64,000 bases of DNA from Marivirga arenosa (GTDB lineage: Bacteria; Bacteroidota; Bacteroidia; Cytophagales; Cyclobacteriaceae): NCBI RefSeq assembly GCF_030503875.2, contig NZ_CP129968.2, positions 3,374,001-3,438,000 of the forward strand, given 5' to 3'. A model generated the notes under the pieces. The model did not search any database and was not told the origin of the DNA. It saw only the letters and a program-made list of their open reading frames with translations. Each line of letters starts with the position of its first letter. The first letter of the stretch is position 1. Below, piece after piece: positions 60,757 to 64,000 of the stretch. The position numbers and the translations under genes were made by a program.

Positions 60757-61788
60757 ATGCAAGAAGATATATCAAACAATGAACAGGAAGATGATGGTTT
60801 ATTTGAACATCATCAAATAAAAGTTGATCCTAAACAAGAGTTACTACGGATAGATAAATTCTTAATGGATAGATTGCCTAATGTAACCCGAAATAAGGTT
60901 CAAAAGGCAATAAAAGATGGGTTTGTACAAGTAAATGGCGACACAATTAAGCCCAATTATAAAGTTCATCCTAATGACAATATCAGAATTGCGTTACCTG
61001 AACCTCCACGAGACACGGAGGTTGTAGCTGAAAACATTGAGCTTGATATTATTTATGAAGATGATGATCTTCTAATTGTTAATAAAGAGGCAGGAATGGT
61101 AGTTCATCCTGCTCATCAAAATTGGACTGGTACGCTCGTGAATGCATTAGCATATCATTTTCAACAATTACCAGAAATGGAAGGAAATGAAGGCAGACCG
61201 GGATTAGTTCATAGGATAGATAAAGATACTTCTGGTTTATTAGTGATTGCCAAAACTGAACAAGCCATGACTCATCTTGCAAAACAGTTCTTTGATCACA
61301 GCATTGAAAGAACCTATTATGCTTTAGTTTGGGGGGAATTGGAAAATGAAGAAGGCACTATTGATGTGAATTTAGGCCGAAGTTTTAAAGATAGAAGAAT
61401 AACGGATGCATTTCCTGAAGGGGATTTTGGAAGAACTGCGATCACCCATTATAAAGTAATTGAAAGACTCCGTTATGTAACACTAATCAAATGTAATCTG
61501 GAAACAGGAAGGACACACCAAATTAGGGCTCATATGAAATATATTGGTCATCCTTTATTTAATGACGCTACTTATGGTGGTGACAAAATTTTAAAAGGAA
61601 CTCAATTTTCTAAATACAAGGCTTTTGTTGAAAATTGTTTTAAAGTAATACCAAGGCAAGCTTTACATGCGAAATCACTGGGTTTCATTCACCCTACTCA
61701 AAACAAACACGTTCAGTATGAAACTGAATTACCAGAGGATTTTAAAATGGTACTTGAAAAATGGAGGCATTACATCCAGTTTAATTAA
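60757..61788 (+). CDS. RluD-family rRNA pseudouridine synthase
   Basis: 343 residues. S4 RNA-binding domain at about 28-78 (LRIDKFLMDRLPNVTRNKVQKAIKDG), then the RluA-type catalytic domain with catalytic Asp155 in GLVHRIDKDTSGLLVIAK and ETGRTHQIRAHMKYIGHPLFND. Isomerises uridines in large-subunit rRNA (E. coli RluD modifies 1911, 1915 and 1917). The acidic N-terminal 20 residues are unusual but common in Bacteroidota. Encoded alone, divergent from the outer-membrane barrel gene. Confidence 0.95.
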   Translation: MQEDISNNEQEDDGLFEHHQIKVDPKQELLRIDKFLMDRLPNVTRNKVQKAIKDGFVQVNGDTIKPNYKVHPNDNIRIALPEPPRDTEVVAENIELDIIYEDDDLLIVNKEAGMVVHPAHQNWTGTLVNALAYHFQQLPEMEGNEGRPGLVHRIDKDTSGLLVIAKTEQAMTHLAKQFFDHSIERTYYALVWGELENEEGTIDVNLGRSFKDRRITDAFPEGDFGRTAITHYKVIERLRYVTLIKCNLETGRTHQIRAHMKYIGHPLFNDATYGGDKILKGTQFSKYKAFVENCFKVIPRQALHAKSLGFIHPTQNKHVQYETELPEDFKMVLEKWRHYIQFN

Positions 61789-61932
61789 ACATCTGGATAT
61801 TCAGGTATTGCTACCATTAGTTTTAAATATTCAAAGATGGTTAAATTGATTGAACAGGCAGTAAATTAGGAAACTAAAGACTTAGATCTTACAATTCAGC
61901 ATATAATGACTTTTGAAGTAAAGGCGAAAGTT

Positions 61933-63090
61933 TTATAACTCACTTTCAGCCAATCCTTCAACTTTAAGTTTGTTCTTAACAGGATTTGCATACATGGCTA
62001 ATAATGGACCTTTCAATTCATCAAAGTCTGCAGAAAACATTTTAGCTTGATTTCTAAGATAATCTTCAAATTTCTCAGCTTCTTCTTTAGAATAGTAATC
62101 TGAAAAACGATTTTCAAACAACCAGTCATATGCGATGAAGTTATTAGGCCATAGCTTATAATTTTTATGAATTCGTTCATCAATCAAATCCGCTAATGCC
62201 TGCATTTGATCATTTTTATTCTTGATCTCTCTTATTTCTTGAAGTTTCTCATCCACTATTTTACCAATGGAAATATGAACTCTTCCTTTAACACCAGTTA
62301 TACCTGCAATCATGCTTTGTAAATCATCCTCAGGAGTTTTTTCTATGGGTTGTCCTGCCAATTTGGAAGCAATTTCTCTTGCCTTTAAAACATCACAAGG
62401 ATCATATTCATAAGAAATAGCCATTGGGGCAATTCTTAATGGAGCATAATTTTCATAAAAATCTTTCCCTCCACTTAAACCTATCATTTTCAATAAGCCC
62501 TGTTGAGTTTGATCATCTCCATCTTTTGTTCTACCCTCTCTTTGAGCAATCCAAATCGAGGTTTTTGCCTCTAAAATAGTATAGCGAATGTAGGAAGATA
62601 AAGTCTGTGAATAGGAATACATCTCCCTTGGAGCTACATTTCTATTCACAATAAAGTTTTTATTAAGTTTAGCTAAATCGGTCACCCATTGATTCACTAG
62701 TAAATTATTTCCAATGGCAACCTCTGTCGTATCTATGCCTAATTCAAATAGTAATACATTCAGAATGGTCGAGTCCAATACAATATCTCTGTGATTAGAT
62801 ATAAACAGGTAGGCATTTTCAGGGTTTATTCTATCGAATCCATCATTAGTAATTCCTTCTGAACTACTATCTAATACTCTTCTAGCAGTAGGATACATCA
62901 TTACCTTCTGGAAATCTTTAACTGAACTCACCTCAGATAAAGACTTTTTTAATTCATCAATTGATTTTTCAGGAAATAATCTATTGGTAACCTGATCAAA
63001 AAAAGGATGCTGAATGAAACGCTTAACCGCTTCATTAACTTCAGAATCTTTATAAGGTCTAATCGAATCAAATACTTCCAAATACTCCAT
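61933..63090 (-). CDS. Glycerolipid acyltransferase-like protein (PlsC superfamily)
   Basis: 385 residues, probable 1-acyl-glycerol-3-phosphate-type acyltransferase at the inner membrane. Catalytic motif appears as N99-H100-RDIVLD106, with His and Asp spaced by five residues, or HX2... if Asp102 is used, instead of canonical HX4D. Motif AQREGRTKDGDDQTQQG (near 185) corresponds to the FPEGTRS block. There is no obvious membrane helix, unlike PlsC, so it may be peripheral. Acceptor unknown. Confidence 0.8.
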   Translation of the reverse strand: MEYLEVFDSIRPYKDSEVNEAVKRFIQHPFFDQVTNRLFPEKSIDELKKSLSEVSSVKDFQKVMMYPTARRVLDSSSEGITNDGFDRINPENAYLFISNHRDIVLDSTILNVLLFELGIDTTEVAIGNNLLVNQWVTDLAKLNKNFIVNRNVAPREMYSYSQTLSSYIRYTILEAKTSIWIAQREGRTKDGDDQTQQGLLKMIGLSGGKDFYENYAPLRIAPMAISYEYDPCDVLKAREIASKLAGQPIEKTPEDDLQSMIAGITGVKGRVHISIGKIVDEKLQEIREIKNKNDQMQALADLIDERIHKNYKLWPNNFIAYDWLFENRFSDYYSKEEAEKFEDYLRNQAKMFSADFDELKGPLLAMYANPVKNKLKVEGLAESEL

Positions 63091-63240
63091 AAATCAAAAA
63101 ATAGAAACACGAAATAAATGATTTTTACGTTAAAATCCCGAAAATAGATAGGAAATTCCCTATTGACACTCAAATTATCACTCTGGGAAAACTTCATATT
63201 CATTTAACAAGCACTTAATAATAAGTCGGTTACAAAATTG

Positions 63241-63248
63241 TAGCTTTG
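63241..63248 (+). promoter_or_regulatory. -7 promoter element (TAgcTTTG) for the small-gene group
   Basis: Exact TAnnTTTG, 22 bases before the ATG at 63271. No clear -33 is present. Confidence 0.5.
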
Positions 63249-63270
63249 TATAAATTCAAAAGTATCAACC

Positions 63271-63498
63271 ATGCATAAAGTCACTCCAAATTTTTACGCG
63301 GGTGTTAATTTCATCCAGATTTCTTGTTTACCTCAAGAGCAACAAGAACTTTTTAGCAATTGGATTCATAAAAGTTCTGTTATGGAAATGGAAATTAATA
63401 ATATCAAATTAAATGATTGTGTAGATTATCAGGAATATACGTATTGGTTTGATTTTCAAAATCAGAATCAAAATTCATACTTAGATTCCAGTATTTAA
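63271..63498 (+). CDS. Small conserved-looking protein, unknown
   Basis: 75 residues, acidic, no signal peptide or membrane segment; two Cys and a DCVDYQEYTYWFDF motif. No family recognised. First of three short same-strand genes (spacings 34 and 3 bases) downstream of a -7 element, which supports that it is real. Confidence 0.6.
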   Translation: MHKVTPNFYAGVNFIQISCLPQEQQELFSNWIHKSSVMEMEINNIKLNDCVDYQEYTYWFDFQNQNQNSYLDSSI

Positions 63499-63532
63499 TA
63501 TATCTTATTAGATTTGTGGTAAACCTACATCT

Positions 63533-63835
63533 ATGGATTACCAAAAAGAATTAGTTGTTGTTTCACAAAAATTAATTCCTGATTTTGAATTTAATCAGCA
63601 GACCATCTCTGATAAAAATGGCTTTGTTAAGTCGATTAGTCCTTACCTTTCTCACCTATTAGATAATGACTTTCAGAAATTAGTACAGATAATGTACCGT
63701 ATAGATGTGTCAGAAAAAGAATTTGCCTTAACTTTGCAAGCTGGAAATGAGAATATAGCTGAAAAGCTGGCGGAATTGATTTATAACCGCCTTTGCTTAA
63801 AAGCTAAAATAAGAGCAAAATACAAAGCAAAGTAA
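63533..63835 (+). CDS. Small soluble helical protein, unknown
   Basis: 100 residues, predicted mostly helical (HLLDNDFQKLVQIMYRIDVSEKEFALTL, NIAEKLAELIYNRL) with a basic C-terminal tail (KAKIRAKYKAK). No signal peptide. It precedes the HAD gene by 3 bases and should be co-translated with it. Function unknown. Confidence 0.65.
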   Translation: MDYQKELVVVSQKLIPDFEFNQQTISDKNGFVKSISPYLSHLLDNDFQKLVQIMYRIDVSEKEFALTLQAGNENIAEKLAELIYNRLCLKAKIRAKYKAK

Positions 63836-63838
63836 TTT

Positions 63839-64000
63839 ATGCTAAAAATAGCAGTTGATTTTGATGGCACTATAGTTGAAGATCGATACCCAAATATTGG
63901 CAAACCTCAATTATTTGCTTTTGAAACTTTAAAAGCCCTTCAATCTCAGCAACACTTGTTAATATTATGGACGGTACGCGAGGGCAGAGCTTTAAAGGAA
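63839..64000 (+). CDS. HAD-like phosphatase, BT0820-type (5' part; 3' end outside window)
   Basis: Only 54 codons are inside the window from ATG 63839. Motif I reads KIAVDFDGTIVED, the HAD nucleophile and acid (Asp7, Asp9), followed by LLILWTVREGRALKE, as in the BT0820/YqfB-like predicted phosphatase group of about 140 residues. It is too short to assign a substrate. Confidence 0.75.
   Translation, partial: MLKIAVDFDGTIVEDRYPNIGKPQLFAFETLKALQSQQHLLILWTVREGRALKE

Overview
This window looks like chromosome from a gliding, probably marine member of the Bacteroidota, most likely order Cytophagales (a Marivirga-like organism would fit; the genus is a guess). The evidence is AT-rich DNA (by eye about two thirds A+T), gldA-gldF-gldG gliding genes, several proteins ending in type IX secretion (T9SS) sorting domains, many signal-peptide II lipoproteins, start codons without Shine-Dalgarno sequences, promoters of the Bacteroidota type (-33 TTTG, -7 TAnnTTTG), and a tmRNA tag GESNYAMAA. 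No CRISPR array, insertion sequence, integrase, rRNA or tRNA gene was recognised.

Layout. 1-4.4 kb: 5'-part of a TPR protein with a degenerate trypsin-like domain, a lipoprotein isoaspartyl peptidase and a fatty-acid desaturase. 4.4-8.5 kb (minus strand): one unit encoding an ECF sigma factor, an anti-sigma-like membrane protein, two DUF4252 proteins and an ABC-2 exporter. 8.8-10.6 kb: a secreted unknown and an Old Yellow Enzyme. 10.7-16.4 kb: a complete RND efflux operon. 16.5-19.1 kb: a small acidic secreted protein, tmRNA (ssrA), an unassigned membrane/coiled-coil protein and the SRP RNA (ffs). 19.1-21.2 kb: fructose-6-phosphate aldolase, a small protein, an FtsE-like ATPase and a small unknown. 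21.5-26.9 kb: an S74 tail-fibre-domain protein followed by a large leucine-rich-repeat T9SS protein. 27-34.3 kb: housekeeping genes (cdd, deoC, pcm) among unknowns, a double-retropepsin/PDZ protein, a degenerate receiver domain, an SDR/DUF2867 protein and a glycosyltransferase. 34.4-36.5 kb: phhA with a leader, then dnaN. 36.7-41 kb: gldA-gldF-gldG-DUF4340. 41-44.2 kb: site-2 protease, HAD hydrolase and a T9SS-sorted amidase. 44.3-53.3 kb: a 1943-residue T9SS adhesin divergent from an exported TPR-CHAT protein. 53.4-57.4 kb: recJ, lptB, GH3-family protein. 57.5-60.6 kb: an envelope/redox operon. 60.8-64 kb: RluD-type pseudouridine synthase, acyltransferase, two small conserved proteins and the start of a HAD phosphatase.

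The best candidate for something undescribed is the leader of phhA (35180-35358, minus strand). A -33/-7 promoter fires almost at the ATG of a 27-codon ORF with five consecutive tyrosine codons. It is followed by an octamer that repeats part of a downstream intrinsic terminator, so it can form an antiterminator. The gene behind it, phenylalanine 4-hydroxylase, makes tyrosine. This is the architecture of tyrosine-sensing ribosome-mediated attenuation.

Second are two large T9SS surface proteins 18 kb apart. They share a C-terminal module with a nearly invariant Arg-rich core (GAGVSVRRLTGSSR) encoded by largely different codons. One of them lies divergent from an exported caspase-like TPR-CHAT protein.
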